From Algorimicrobium echini (lineage in GTDB: Bacteria > Bacteroidota > Bacteroidia > Flavobacteriales > Flavobacteriaceae), in contig NZ_FOVN01000002.1 of NCBI RefSeq assembly GCF_900115185.1, positions 280,335-344,334 of the forward strand: 64,000 nt of DNA, in the 5' to 3' direction. How positions within the stretch are numbered: position 1 is the stretch's first letter; each line of letters starts with the position of its first letter. The notes below the pieces were generated by a model. It worked only from the letters and a program-made list of their open reading frames with translations, was not told the DNA's origin and made no database searches. Of this stretch, positions 27,530-36,791 are shown piece by piece. A program made the translations under genes and the position numbers.

Positions 27530-29197
27530 TTACTGCGTATTAGATTTTAATTCACCACCATCTAAAGAAATTATTTGGTTACAATATGTTTTCCAATTAT
27601 GATTTCTAGCTACAATTACTAACGACCAAGGATTGTCAGTTCTAGCTAAAAATTCAATGATTTTATCAGCTTCCAAATCTTCTACCAAATCTAAAGGATC
27701 TTCTAATATTAAAAGTTTGGGTTTTGTAACGATAGCACGAGCTAGAATAATTTTTTTAGAAGTGGTATGCGCCATGGTTCTGCCTTCTGGATGCAATATG
27801 GTTTGCAAACCACTTTTTTGTTCTCTAATAAATTCTGTTAGACCAACATTATCTAACGCTTTGTAAACTTCTTCATCTGTAATATTAGGATTTCCAAATG
27901 TTATGTTTTCCCTTATAGTTCCTATAAACGGTGTTTCTTCAGATAATGAAATACCAATTTGTGAGCGATAGTAGTTTAAATTTATACTTTCTAAAGACAT
28001 ATTATTAACAATAATATTACCAGATGTTGGTTGAATAACACCAGAAATTAAGCGAAGTAAACTCGATTTTCCTGATCCGCTTTTACCAGTTATTAAAATT
28101 CTACATTTTGGTGTAATACGAAATGAAATATTATTTAAAATTGGTAAGTCTCTATCTTCAACACGGTAGCATACGCGTTCAAAATCTATAGTTAGTGAAT
28201 CTGATAAATTTGATTTTTCACCTTCTTGAGATTCAATGGTTTTATCTACAACTTCACCTAATTTTTCAAAAGAGGTTAAAACATCATAAAACGTTTCAAG
28301 CCCTAAGATTAATTTTTCAACCGAAGCAATAACAAGGATGATAATAATTTCTGCTGCAACAAACTGACCGATATTCATTTCTTGATTTAAAACTAAAGCA
28401 CCACCAATGGTCAATAAGCCAGCTGTTACAACTACTTTAAAGGTAATCATTTGAATGAATTGAATCATTAATATTCGAAAGTGACTTTCACGCGCTTTTA
28501 AATATCTGACCACTAATTCATCATTTTTAGTAATGGCTAAATTTGTTTTACCAGACAACTTGAAACTAACAACTGTACGTGCTATTTCTTGAATCCAATG
28601 AACAACCATATATTTCATTTTAGATTCTTGAATACTTGTTTCAAGCCCACGGACTGCAGTATATTTTAAAACAACATATACCAACACAAACAAGAAAACG
28701 CCAAAAATGATAAAAAATGGATGGTAGAATGATAAGAGTATTAACGAAAAAGCAATTTGTAAAACAGCAGCTGGAATATCTATTAAAATTTTAGTTAGTC
28801 CTTTTTGAATAGTAATGGTATCAAAAAAACGATTAGCTAATTCTGGAGGATAATAATTACGCAATTCATCCATAGTTATTTTTGGGAACCGATAAGTCAT
28901 TTCAAAAGATGATCGGGTAAAGATACGCTGTTGGATTGTTTCAATAATCCGTAATTGCATAAGTCTTAAAGCGCCAGAAAAAATAATTCCAACAGTAACC
29001 AAAATTACTAGAACAATCCAAGAAGTTGAAACTTGAGCGCCCAATAACAGGTTAATTATGGCTTGTATTCCCAGTGGTAGAGATAGGGCTACTATACCCG
29101 AAAATACAGCATAATATACTATTTGCAGAATATCTTTTCGCTCTAATTTTAGCAAACCCACAAAGCGTTGCAGCGGTGACATTTTAGGTACAGGCAT
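27530..29197 (-). CDS. ABC exporter (type I secretion-like) with degenerate ATPase
   Basis: A 555-residue half-transporter. The transmembrane domain has six helices (about 28-310), followed by a nucleotide-binding domain (about 335-555). Walker A is intact (GKSGSGKS, 371-378). Other motifs are altered: the Q-loop Gln is absent (ISLSEETPF, 416-424), the LSGGQ signature is replaced by MAHTTSKK (475-482), Walker B reads LLILEDP (495-501) with Glu and Asp swapped, and the H-loop His is Arg (IVARNHN, 528-534). There is no C39 peptidase domain. Together with HlyD and TolC it should form a trans-envelope exporter. Whether it hydrolyses ATP normally is doubtful. Confidence 0.85.
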   Translation of the reverse strand: MPVPKMSPLQRFVGLLKLERKDILQIVYYAVFSGIVALSLPLGIQAIINLLLGAQVSTSWIVLVILVTVGIIFSGALRLMQLRIIETIQQRIFTRSSFEMTYRFPKITMDELRNYYPPELANRFFDTITIQKGLTKILIDIPAAVLQIAFSLILLSFYHPFFIIFGVFLFVLVYVVLKYTAVRGLETSIQESKMKYMVVHWIQEIARTVVSFKLSGKTNLAITKNDELVVRYLKARESHFRILMIQFIQMITFKVVVTAGLLTIGGALVLNQEMNIGQFVAAEIIIILVIASVEKLILGLETFYDVLTSFEKLGEVVDKTIESQEGEKSNLSDSLTIDFERVCYRVEDRDLPILNNISFRITPKCRILITGKSGSGKSSLLRLISGVIQPTSGNIIVNNMSLESINLNYYRSQIGISLSEETPFIGTIRENITFGNPNITDEEVYKALDNVGLTEFIREQKSGLQTILHPEGRTMAHTTSKKIILARAIVTKPKLLILEDPLDLVEDLEADKIIEFLARTDNPWSLVIVARNHNWKTYCNQIISLDGGELKSNTQ

Positions 29198-29201
29198 AGT
29201 T

Positions 29202-29873
29202 TTATTTTAAAGCTTTTAATGCTAAATCAATGAAAAATTTTGAAGAGTCGTTGTTTTTTTTGCAGTTAGTTAGCGTAGAAAAATGATGCATTAAAAAATG
29301 TTGATGCAGCGATCCTTCAATGATATTACTAGCTAAATTTAAGGGATATTCATAGTCTTTATTAACATCTAAAATTAACTGTCCTAATCTATTTATTATG
29401 CGTTTATAAACTATAAAGTAACCTTCTTTATTTTCTTTATCTACCTCTTTAGTTGAGAAAGATTTTGAGTTTTCATTAATTACAATTCTATTTAAGGCAA
29501 CTTCATTAATATGGCTGTAATTACTATCTTCAATAACAGCCGCCGAAAATATTTGTATGGCCTTTTTAAGCTTTTCTTCAGAATTAGAAATACTATGGGT
29601 TTCAAAAACCAATTGATATTCTATCCAGGCCCAATACCAAGATGTTAAATAGAGGAGGACTTTGTGTTTGCTTTCAAAATATCTATATATAGAACTTTCA
29701 TTAGACTCAATAGCCGTCCCTAACTTTTTAAAAGTAAAATTATCAAACCCTAAATCATCTATTAAAATAATACTATGTTCAATAATACGTTTACCTAAAT
29801 CCGTAGATTCCGGATCTTTTATATAAATTATTTCAGGAACAATAATTTTTACATTTGAAAGTAAGTTTTTCAT
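29202..29873 (-). CDS. TetR/AcrR family regulator of the exporter operon
   Basis: A 223-residue regulator with an N-terminal TetR helix-turn-helix (IIEHSIILIDDLGFDNFTFKKLG, then ESSIYRYFESKHKVLLYLTSWYWAW). The ligand-binding domain is less conserved. It is the first gene of the ABC-HlyD-TolC unit (4 bases before the ABC gene), so it probably autoregulates the operon through the inverted repeat at 29901-29913. It is divergent from the porin gene. Confidence 0.85.
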   Translation of the reverse strand: MKNLLSNVKIIVPEIIYIKDPESTDLGKRIIEHSIILIDDLGFDNFTFKKLGTAIESNESSIYRYFESKHKVLLYLTSWYWAWIEYQLVFETHSISNSEEKLKKAIQIFSAAVIEDSNYSHINEVALNRIVINENSKSFSTKEVDKENKEGYFIVYKRIINRLGQLILDVNKDYEYPLNLASNIIEGSLHQHFLMHHFSTLTNCKKNNDSSKFFIDLALKALK

Positions 29874-29892
29874 GCTTCAATATTTAATTATG

Positions 29893-29913
29893 CAAATATA
29901 ATAGTATTACTAT
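29893..29913 (-). promoter_or_regulatory. -7 element and probable TetR operator
   Basis: Minus-strand TATATTTG (29893-29900) abuts a perfect inverted repeat ATAGTA-T-TACTAT (29901-29913). An operator touching the upstream edge of the -7 element would let the adjacent TetR protein repress its own operon. The palindrome is seen; binding is inferred. Confidence 0.55.
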
Positions 29914-30007
29914 CACATATGAAAGTAATTTGATTATTATTTTATAATTTTTATTGAAAGACGGTTAGAATGCTGTGATTTAATCCGCTTATCTTATATA
30001 AAATCTA

Positions 30008-30015
30008 TATATTTG
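30008..30015 (+). promoter_or_regulatory. -7 element of the porin gene
   Basis: TATATTTG, ending 12 bases before the TTG start at 30028. The predicted leader is under 10 bases. Confidence 0.5.
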
Positions 30016-30027
30016 TAAATTAAATTT

Positions 30028-31233
30028 TTGACTATCAAACGACTTTATATACACTTATTCTTAGCATGTTTCATCATTGGAAACATAGCTGTAATAGCGC
30101 AGAACGACAGTATTAATTCCAAGAAAATCAATATTGATTATACCAATAAAGGTTTTCAATTCAGTACTCCCGATAAGAACTATTCGTTTCATATAGAATC
30201 CCGTTTACAATTTAGGTTTGCAACTCCCAACGACCAAAGTCCCGTAACATTTAATGATTTTTATCTGGAAAGTAAAACGTCCTTCAAGATAAATCGAGCA
30301 CGTTTAAAAATTGGCGGTAATGCCTACAAACCTTGGTTAAAGTATTATTTTGAATATGATATTGCGCAAGGCAATTTGTTAGATTTCCGGATAATGATAG
30401 AAAAATGGGATTTTTTCAAAGTTAAAGTAGGACAATGGAAAACATATTATAGTCGTGAACGGGTCATATCATCCGGAAAACAACAAATGGTAGACCGTTC
30501 TATTATTAACCGTCCTTTTACCCTAGATAGACAGCAAGGGATTGAGTTTTATGGCCGTGTTTTTCCAAAAACTTTGGCAGATTTCACCTACCACATATCT
30601 GTGTTAACTGGTGCAGGCCGAAGTGCAACAACAAATGATGATAACCATTTAATGTATGTTGGACGATTACAATGGAACATGTTTGGTAGAGAATTAGAAA
30701 TGACAGGTTCTGATATTAAATATCATGATAAACCTACAGGAATTTTAGCTTTTGCAGCAGCTACAAACAGAAGTAATTATACCCGTTTTTCATCTGCTGG
30801 AGGAGGAAATCTACTAGGTTATGTTACTAACATTCCTGGTCAATATAGGGTTAATCAAGCACTCATAGAAACAGCTTTCAAATACCGAGGATTTTCATGG
30901 CAAAACGAAAATCATATTAAAAAAATCACCGATTACGAAAATAACACCAACCGAACGCTAACGGGATATTATGTACAAGCAGGGTATTTTTTCTCTAATA
31001 TTTTAGATTTTGTTCCAAAACCACTTGAAATAGCAGGATTATACGCTAATTATAAGCCAGATACAGATATTAATGAAGCTTATGAGCAAGAGTTTGGATT
31101 AGCTTTTAATTGGTTTTTTAAAGAACATCGAAATAAATTGACAGCAGAAGTGTCCCATTTCTCCTATCAAAACATAGATAGTTTTACACAGAAAGAATGG
31201 CGTTTTAGAATTCAATGGGAAATTTCATTCTAA
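30028..31233 (+). CDS. Phosphate-selective porin O/P-like outer membrane protein
   Basis: A 401-residue outer membrane beta-barrel with a signal peptide (LYIHLFLACFIIGNIAVIAQ). The barrel features are alternating aromatic strands such as INRARLKIGGNAYKPWLKYYFEYDI and KVGQWKTYYSRERVISSGKQQMVDRS, matching the OprP/OprO family (porin_O_P). The substrate is not determinable. The only start that keeps the signal peptide is TTG at 30028, because the next Met is far inside the barrel. It is divergent from the TetR gene and followed after 19 bases by the metal-dependent hydrolase. Confidence 0.8.
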   Translation: MTIKRLYIHLFLACFIIGNIAVIAQNDSINSKKINIDYTNKGFQFSTPDKNYSFHIESRLQFRFATPNDQSPVTFNDFYLESKTSFKINRARLKIGGNAYKPWLKYYFEYDIAQGNLLDFRIMIEKWDFFKVKVGQWKTYYSRERVISSGKQQMVDRSIINRPFTLDRQQGIEFYGRVFPKTLADFTYHISVLTGAGRSATTNDDNHLMYVGRLQWNMFGRELEMTGSDIKYHDKPTGILAFAAATNRSNYTRFSSAGGGNLLGYVTNIPGQYRVNQALIETAFKYRGFSWQNENHIKKITDYENNTNRTLTGYYVQAGYFFSNILDFVPKPLEIAGLYANYKPDTDINEAYEQEFGLAFNWFFKEHRNKLTAEVSHFSYQNIDSFTQKEWRFRIQWEISF

Positions 31234-31252
31234 TTACTTTTAGCCTAAACAC

Positions 31253-32254
31253 ATGGATTCTTTAACGCAAATAGTTTTAGGTGCAGCAGTAGGAGAAGCC
31301 GTTTTAGGGAAAAAGGTGGGAAATAAAGCCATGCTTTATGGTGCTATTGCTGGAACCATTCCAGATTTAGATGTCTTATCGTCTTACGTTACTGATACCG
31401 TTACGGCTTTAGAAATTCATAGAGGTTTTACACATTCCATTTTATTCTCTATTCTATTTGCACCAATTTTAGGTTGGTTGGTATCCCGTTATGAAAAATA
31501 TAAAAGGGTAAAAGGGTGGTCTTGGCTTTTCTTCTGGGCATTTGTAACACATCCTATTTTAGATGCTCATACCACTTGGGGAACACAGTTATTTTGGCCA
31601 TTAGATTTACGACTGGCTTTTAAAACCATATTTGTAATAGATCCATTATACACTTTACCTTTTTTGATATTTCTAATATTGGCAATGTTACAAAAACGTA
31701 CTTCTAGTAGACGTCAATTTTATAATCGGATGGGTTTGCTAATAAGTACTATTTATTTAGCACTTACATTTATTTTAAAGTACGTAGCATTTAAAAAGTT
31801 TGAAACTGCATTGGACAACCAAAATATAAGCTATTTGCAAATGGACACAAGACCTTCGCCTCTAAACACTATTCTTTGGAGTGTTAATGTTGAAACTGAT
31901 AATGCTTACTTATTGGCAGATTATTCTTTTTTTGATACAAAACCTATATCCTTTGTAAGCTATCCTAAAAATCATGAGCTCATTGAAGATTTGCTTTTTA
32001 ATGAGAAGATGCAACGTATGATTCATGTTTCTAAAGGATGGTACACCATTACAAAACGTAATGGAGAACTGTATTTCAATGATTTACGCTTTGGGTTATT
32101 AAATTTGGAGCCTGGATCGGATACGTTTGTATTCCAATTCTTGATTAAAATAAATAATGAAACCAATCAAATAGATTTCATTGAACAACCAAAAGGTCGT
32201 CAAGATGCTAAAAAATTAATGTCCGATCTATGGAAACGAATGTTAGGTAATTAA
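31253..32254 (+). CDS. YdjM-type inner membrane metal-dependent hydrolase
   Basis: A 333-residue membrane protein of the DUF457/YdjM family. The hallmark N-terminus is MDSLTQIVLGAAVGEAVLG, followed by IAGTIPDLDVL, HRGFTHSILF and THPILDAHTTWGTQ, which contain the conserved Asp and His residues thought to bind metal. Four to five transmembrane helices occupy the first 180 residues; the rest is soluble. The physiological substrate is unknown. The stop overlaps the convergent ABC permease gene by 4 bases. Confidence 0.88.
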   Translation: MDSLTQIVLGAAVGEAVLGKKVGNKAMLYGAIAGTIPDLDVLSSYVTDTVTALEIHRGFTHSILFSILFAPILGWLVSRYEKYKRVKGWSWLFFWAFVTHPILDAHTTWGTQLFWPLDLRLAFKTIFVIDPLYTLPFLIFLILAMLQKRTSSRRQFYNRMGLLISTIYLALTFILKYVAFKKFETALDNQNISYLQMDTRPSPLNTILWSVNVETDNAYLLADYSFFDTKPISFVSYPKNHELIEDLLFNEKMQRMIHVSKGWYTITKRNGELYFNDLRFGLLNLEPGSDTFVFQFLIKINNETNQIDFIEQPKGRQDAKKLMSDLWKRMLGN

Positions 32255-33372
32255 GTTGTTTTTTTATAACTCCATACTGCTAATCCATTCATAATTATTG
32301 CATAAAGGAGTGTTTTAATAAGTTGTGGTAAAATATCCATAAAACCAGATCCTTTTAGCATAACCATACGCATCACTTCAACGAAGTATTTAATGGGATT
32401 AAATTCGGTAAGTATTTGAGCCCATTTAGGCATGCTCTCAATGGGTGTGAAAAGTCCACTCATTAAAATAAAAATAACAGTAAAAAACCAAGCTATAAAC
32501 ATAGCTTGTTGTTGCGTATCCGTATAGTTTGAAATAAATAAACCAATCCCTAAAACAACTAAAATATAAATAGCTGTATAGATATACATTAGCAGTAAAC
32601 TTCCTATTAATGGTACACCAAAAACAAATTTAGCAATTAACAAACCAACGGTCAATATACCCATCCCAATTAACCAAAAAGGAAATAGCTTGCCAATTAT
32701 GAATTGACTTTTCTTTATTGGCGTTACATTAATTTGCTCCAAAGTTCCAATTTCTTTTTCGCGAACAATATTCATTCCTGAAAGAAATAACGTGATCATG
32801 GTAACTAATAATACCAATATACCAGGTACCATAAACGTTTTATAATTCAAGGTTTCATTATACCAAAAAAGTGGAATGGTAGCTATGTCTACAGGTTGAA
32901 TTTGAGATTCTGAAAATTGCATCAAATCCGTTTTAATGTGCTTATTATAATTTTGAATTATTTGAGAAACATACACGTTTTCAACACCAGCAGCAGCACC
33001 ATCAATAGCGTTTATGGTTACCCCTAAAGTGCCTTTTTTTTCCTTTAATAAATCACGTTCAAAATGAGAGGGAATCTCTAAAACAACATCTACTTCTCCT
33101 TTTAACATAGCTGAACTTGCCAATTTTTGAGTTGGAAAGGCTGTTAAAACGTTAAAATAGGTTGAAGCCCCAAATTTCTCTATTAGCACTCTTGATGATT
33201 TACTATGGTCATTATCAATATATGCGAATTTGATATTCTTAACTTCAAAAGTAGCTGCATTAGATAGAATAATTAATTGGAGTAGTGGTAGCACAAAAAT
33301 AATGGGTAGCATTCCTTTATTTCTAAATATTTGCTTGAATTCTTTTTGGATGATATATCGTATTGTTTTCAT
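32251..33372 (-). CDS. ABC-2 type permease (YbhR/YbhS-like), distal
   Basis: A 373-residue permease with one N-terminal helix (MLPIIFVLPLLQLIILSNAA), a large periplasmic domain (about 45-170) and five C-terminal helices, including the ABC-2 signature VREKEIGTLEQINVTPI. It is the last gene of the two-ATPase exporter operon and pairs with the permease at 33467-34573 as a heterodimer, like YbhS/YbhR in E. coli. The start is the ATG at 33372; an in-frame TTG at 33387 lies inside a palindrome and is rejected. Confidence 0.9.
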   Translation of the reverse strand: MKTIRYIIQKEFKQIFRNKGMLPIIFVLPLLQLIILSNAATFEVKNIKFAYIDNDHSKSSRVLIEKFGASTYFNVLTAFPTQKLASSAMLKGEVDVVLEIPSHFERDLLKEKKGTLGVTINAIDGAAAGVENVYVSQIIQNYNKHIKTDLMQFSESQIQPVDIATIPLFWYNETLNYKTFMVPGILVLLVTMITLFLSGMNIVREKEIGTLEQINVTPIKKSQFIIGKLFPFWLIGMGILTVGLLIAKFVFGVPLIGSLLLMYIYTAIYILVVLGIGLFISNYTDTQQQAMFIAWFFTVIFILMSGLFTPIESMPKWAQILTEFNPIKYFVEVMRMVMLKGSGFMDILPQLIKTLLYAIIMNGLAVWSYKKTT

Positions 33373-33377
33373 ATCAT

Positions 33378-33395
33378 TTCCCAGCAAAGCGGGAA
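33378..33395. repeat. REP-like palindrome between permease genes
   Basis: Arms TTCCCAGC and GCGGGAA around an AAA loop with one bulged A. It resembles the short extragenic palindromes common in Bacteroidota genomes. It lies in the 94-base gap between the two permease genes, the widest gap in the distal half of the operon except for 35305-35402, and might stabilise or attenuate the transcript. Confidence 0.5.
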
Positions 33396-33466
33396 TCTAT
33401 TTATTAAATTAATTCTTTTTTTATTCAGCCCAGAATCTTTATCATTCTTAAACTGCTCACCGTTTT

Positions 33467-34573
33467 TTACTCTAATCTAATTTTATATTTCTTTACACTT
33501 ATTCCCATAAAGAGAACGGTCATGCCTATTAAAATCAGTGTTTCTTTCCATATGAATTCTAAACCAACACCTTTAAGCATAATTCCTTTTAATATGATAA
33601 TAAACCATTTTGCTGGAATGGCGTGACTGATAAATTGTAAAGGAATTGGCATACTTGAAATGGGAAAAATAAAGCCGGATAACAGAATTACTGGTAGCAT
33701 TAAACCCATTAATGAAATCATCATGGCGGTTTGTTGTGTTGCTGAAATAGTTGAAATTAAAATCCCTAAAGCTAAAGCTGATACAATAAATAAAATGCTC
33801 TCAAACGCCAATAAAATCAAACTCCCTTGAACTGGCATTTTAAAGATGAAAATACTCAACAAAACAATTATAATAGCATTAATTACCGACAAGAAAATAT
33901 ACGGAAACACCTTACCTACAATTACTTGAAAAGGTTTTATAGGCGATACTAATAAAATTTCCATAGTTCCTAATTCCTTTTCACGTGTTATGGAAATGGA
34001 TGTCATCATGGCAGAAACTAGCATTAATATAATAGTCATTACACCAGGCACAAACATATACACGCTTTTTAGTTCTGGATTATAGACCATTCTTGGTTCG
34101 GAAACAATAACATAATTAATAGTTATAGCTTTGTTTTGCTCTTGCTGGTATTTTTTTAAAATAGAATTTACATAATTACTAATGGTGTTTGCCGTATTTG
34201 GGTCTGTTGCATCTGTTAGTATTTGAACGGTAGCTTGGCGCTCCTTTATAAGATTTTTACTAAAATCTTGTTCAAAATTTAAAACAGCTTTTACGTTTCC
34301 CTTTTTAAAAACAGACTCAATATCATCTTCACGTTCAATAAGTTGTATAATACTAAAGTACTTTGATGCTGATATTTTATTAATAATTTCCTTTGTGATG
34401 GCATCATTTGAGTGATCTAAAATAGCAATATCCACATTGTTAATTTCATTGGTAATAGCAAAACCAAATAGTAAAATTTGGACAATGGGCATTCCAAACA
34501 GAATAAACAAGGACCGTCTATCTCTAAAAATGTGATAAAATTCTTTGGTAACAAAACCTATAAATCGTTTCAT
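33467..34573 (-). CDS. ABC-2 type permease (YbhS-like), proximal
   Basis: A 368-residue permease with the same plan as the next gene: one N-terminal helix (SLFILFGMPIVQILLFGFAI), a periplasmic domain (about 45-165) and a five-helix ABC-2 membrane domain with ITREKELGTMEILLVSPIKP and a C-terminal GFIFPISSMP loop. Its ATG overlaps the stop of the upstream ATPase gene by 4 bases (ATGA), showing translational coupling. Confidence 0.9.
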   Translation of the reverse strand: MKRFIGFVTKEFYHIFRDRRSLFILFGMPIVQILLFGFAITNEINNVDIAILDHSNDAITKEIINKISASKYFSIIQLIEREDDIESVFKKGNVKAVLNFEQDFSKNLIKERQATVQILTDATDPNTANTISNYVNSILKKYQQEQNKAITINYVIVSEPRMVYNPELKSVYMFVPGVMTIILMLVSAMMTSISITREKELGTMEILLVSPIKPFQVIVGKVFPYIFLSVINAIIIVLLSIFIFKMPVQGSLILLAFESILFIVSALALGILISTISATQQTAMMISLMGLMLPVILLSGFIFPISSMPIPLQFISHAIPAKWFIIILKGIMLKGVGLEFIWKETLILIGMTVLFMGISVKKYKIRLE

Positions 34574-35304
34574 CCTCTGGCTAGTTTTAAAAACACATCA
34601 TTCATACTAGTAACTTGAAACTGTTCCTTTAATTTTTTTGGTGTATCCAAAGCTTCTATCTTTCCACTTACCATTATAGACACGCGATCACAGTACTCGG
34701 CTTCATCCATATAATGGGTTGTAACAAAAATAGTCGTGCCTTGATGTGCTGCTCTATAAATCATTTCCCAAAACTGACGCCTAGTTATTGGATCTACACC
34801 ACCAGTAGGCTCATCTAAAAAAACAATTTTTGGCTCGTGTAATAACGCAACCGAAAATGAAATTTTTTGTTTCCAGCCCAAGGGTAACGCTCCAACTAAT
34901 TGATTGGCAACATCCTCTAGACCTAAATCGTCTATCATTTCTTTTGTTTTCTCTTTGATTTTTAATTTCGACAAACCATAGATTCCTCCAAAAAAAGTAA
35001 TATTTTCTTTAACGGTTAAGTCATCATATAATGCAAATTTTTGACTCATATAGCCAATGTTTTTTTTGATGTCTTCCGCTTGAGTAAAGACATCAAAACC
35101 GGCTACATGGGCTGAACCTGATGTTGGATTTGAAATTCCAATCAGCATTTTCATGGCGGTTGTTTTCCCGGCACCATTAGCACCAAGAAATCCAAAAATC
35201 TCACCTTTTTCTACGGCGAATGTAATGGCGTTTACAGCCGTGAAATCGCCAAACATTTTGGTTAAACCTTTAACTTGTATGACTTTATTACTATTCATGT
35301 TCAT
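34570..35304 (-). CDS. ABC transporter ATPase, YbhF C-terminal-half-like
   Basis: A 244-residue ATPase. It has Walker A GANGAGKTTAMKML, Q-loop YMSQKFALYDDLT, Walker B IVFLDEPTGGVDP and an H-loop in TTHYMDEAEYCDR. The signature reads LPLGWKQK instead of LSGGMKQ. That substitution is also found in the second ATPase half of YbhF-type proteins, so I interpret this as one half of a split YbhF. Its partner is the ATPase at 35403-36305, which carries the canonical signature. ATG at 35298 is an alternative start. Confidence 0.9.
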   Translation of the reverse strand: MNMNSNKVIQVKGLTKMFGDFTAVNAITFAVEKGEIFGFLGANGAGKTTAMKMLIGISNPTSGSAHVAGFDVFTQAEDIKKNIGYMSQKFALYDDLTVKENITFFGGIYGLSKLKIKEKTKEMIDDLGLEDVANQLVGALPLGWKQKISFSVALLHEPKIVFLDEPTGGVDPITRRQFWEMIYRAAHQGTTIFVTTHYMDEAEYCDRVSIMVSGKIEALDTPKKLKEQFQVTSMNDVFLKLARG

Positions 35305-35402
35305 TTACCAAAGAAATGTGAGTTTCATTGTTTTCAATTACTGATGTTTCAGAGTTGAGACCTAACCTGTTTTTTAAACCCGATAAGTCTGTCGGTGTAT
35401 TT

Positions 35403-36305
35403 TTATTTTGCAAATTCCATAAAACTATCTTCTATCGTTGCTTGGGTTTTTTCAATGGTAATATTTGATAGGTTTTGAGCTTGTAAATACTGTTTTAATT
35501 CGTCTGGATTAAAACCGTCTCGTGTATCCGTATAATGTACAAACTCACCAAACGGATACACACTATATTGATGTGGGTAAGCTTTCAAACTCATTATTAA
35601 TTGATACATATTACTAGCATTAACGTTATAAATGGTTTTAGGGTACTGCTTTACTATGGTTTCTGGTGTATCAATCTGTAAAATTTCGCCATCTTGAATT
35701 AATGCTATTCTATCACACAAGGCAGCTTCGTCCATATAAGGCGTAGAAACTAAAATGGTTATATTTTTTTGTTGTAAGCGTTTTAGCATGTCCCAAAATT
35801 CTTTCCTTGAAACAGGATCGACTCCTGTTGTGGGTTCGTCTAGAAACAACACTTTAGGTTTGTGAATCAACGCACAACACAAAGCCAGTTTTTGCTTCAT
35901 ACCGCCAGATAATTTACCAGCACGACGATTTTTAAAAGGCTCAATTTGAACATAAATATCTTTAATCAGGTCGTAATTTTCATCAATAGTGGTTCCGAAA
36001 ATAGTTGCAAAAAATTTCAAATTTTCTTCAATCGTTAAATCTTGATATAATGAGAACTTCCCAGGCATATAACCAACATGCTTTCTAATTTCTTTAAAAT
36101 CATGAATCACATCATAACCTGCTATGGTTGCATTGCCTTCATTGGCAATTAACAAGGTTGTTAAAATTCGGAAAAGGGTTGTTTTTCCTGCGCCATCAGG
36201 ACCAATTAAACCAAAAAGCTCATTGGGCTTAACATCAAAAGAAATATCCTGTAGAGCTTTTACATGTTTATAGGATTTGCTGATATGGTTAATTGAAATG
36301 CCCAT
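35403..36305 (-). CDS. ABC transporter ATPase, YbhF N-terminal-half-like
   Basis: A 300-residue ATPase with intact Walker A (GPDGAGKTTLFRIL), Q-loop region (YMPGKFSLYQDLT, where the Gln is replaced), signature LSGGMKQK, Walker B VLFLDEPTTGVDP and an H-loop region (STPYMDEAALCDR, with Pro-Tyr in place of His-Tyr). A C-terminal extension of about 80 residues follows the core. It forms a pair with the next ATPase. It is 6 bases downstream of the OsmC gene in the same operon. Confidence 0.9.
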   Translation of the reverse strand: MGISINHISKSYKHVKALQDISFDVKPNELFGLIGPDGAGKTTLFRILTTLLIANEGNATIAGYDVIHDFKEIRKHVGYMPGKFSLYQDLTIEENLKFFATIFGTTIDENYDLIKDIYVQIEPFKNRRAGKLSGGMKQKLALCCALIHKPKVLFLDEPTTGVDPVSRKEFWDMLKRLQQKNITILVSTPYMDEAALCDRIALIQDGEILQIDTPETIVKQYPKTIYNVNASNMYQLIMSLKAYPHQYSVYPFGEFVHYTDTRDGFNPDELKQYLQAQNLSNITIEKTQATIEDSFMEFAK

Positions 36306-36311
36306 GAGACT

Positions 36312-36770
36312 TTAGTTTTGAACGATAATTTTAGTTTCCATAGTAACTTTGGATGTTATAGAATTGGAAATTAGGCAAGCTTTTTCAGCTTTTTCAACAA
36401 CGCGTTCTGTACGGTCCCGTTTGGATTCGTCTGAAATAACAACTTCAGGAAATAATAACACCTCGCTCATCACAAATTTGCCGTCTACTTTTTCTAATAT
36501 ACCTTTAGACTCACATGTAAAACTCACGTATTCTAATTTCGAAAATTCAGCAATCGCCAAAAAAGTAGTCATTAAACAACTGCTAACAGCGGCAGTAAAT
36601 AAATGTTCTGGCGACCAAATATTTGGCATTCCTCCAGGGAATTCTGGTGGTGTTGCAACTTCCAAACAGTTGGTTTCATTGGTTTCATTATTGTGTAACT
36701 CTGGTGAACACATCATACCTTTTCGGTCTTGTGTCCAATTAATATTCACATTATATGTATGCTTTTCCAT
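36312..36770 (-). CDS. OsmC family protein
   Basis: A 152-residue OsmC/Ohr-like protein. The conserved EHLFTAAVSSCLMTTFLAIAEF motif contains the first active-site Cys, and KAEKACLISNSI contains the second. The family reduces organic hydroperoxides using paired cysteines. Its place between a periplasmic lipoprotein gene and the ATPase genes of an efflux operon is unusual compared with the E. coli ybh operon and suggests that the inducing compound also causes oxidative damage. Confidence 0.88.
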   Translation of the reverse strand: MEKHTYNVNINWTQDRKGMMCSPELHNNETNETNCLEVATPPEFPGGMPNIWSPEHLFTAAVSSCLMTTFLAIAEFSKLEYVSFTCESKGILEKVDGKFVMSEVLLFPEVVISDESKRDRTERVVEKAEKACLISNSITSKVTMETKIIVQN

Positions 36771-36791
36771 GGTAAAAAATTTTTTAAGTTA

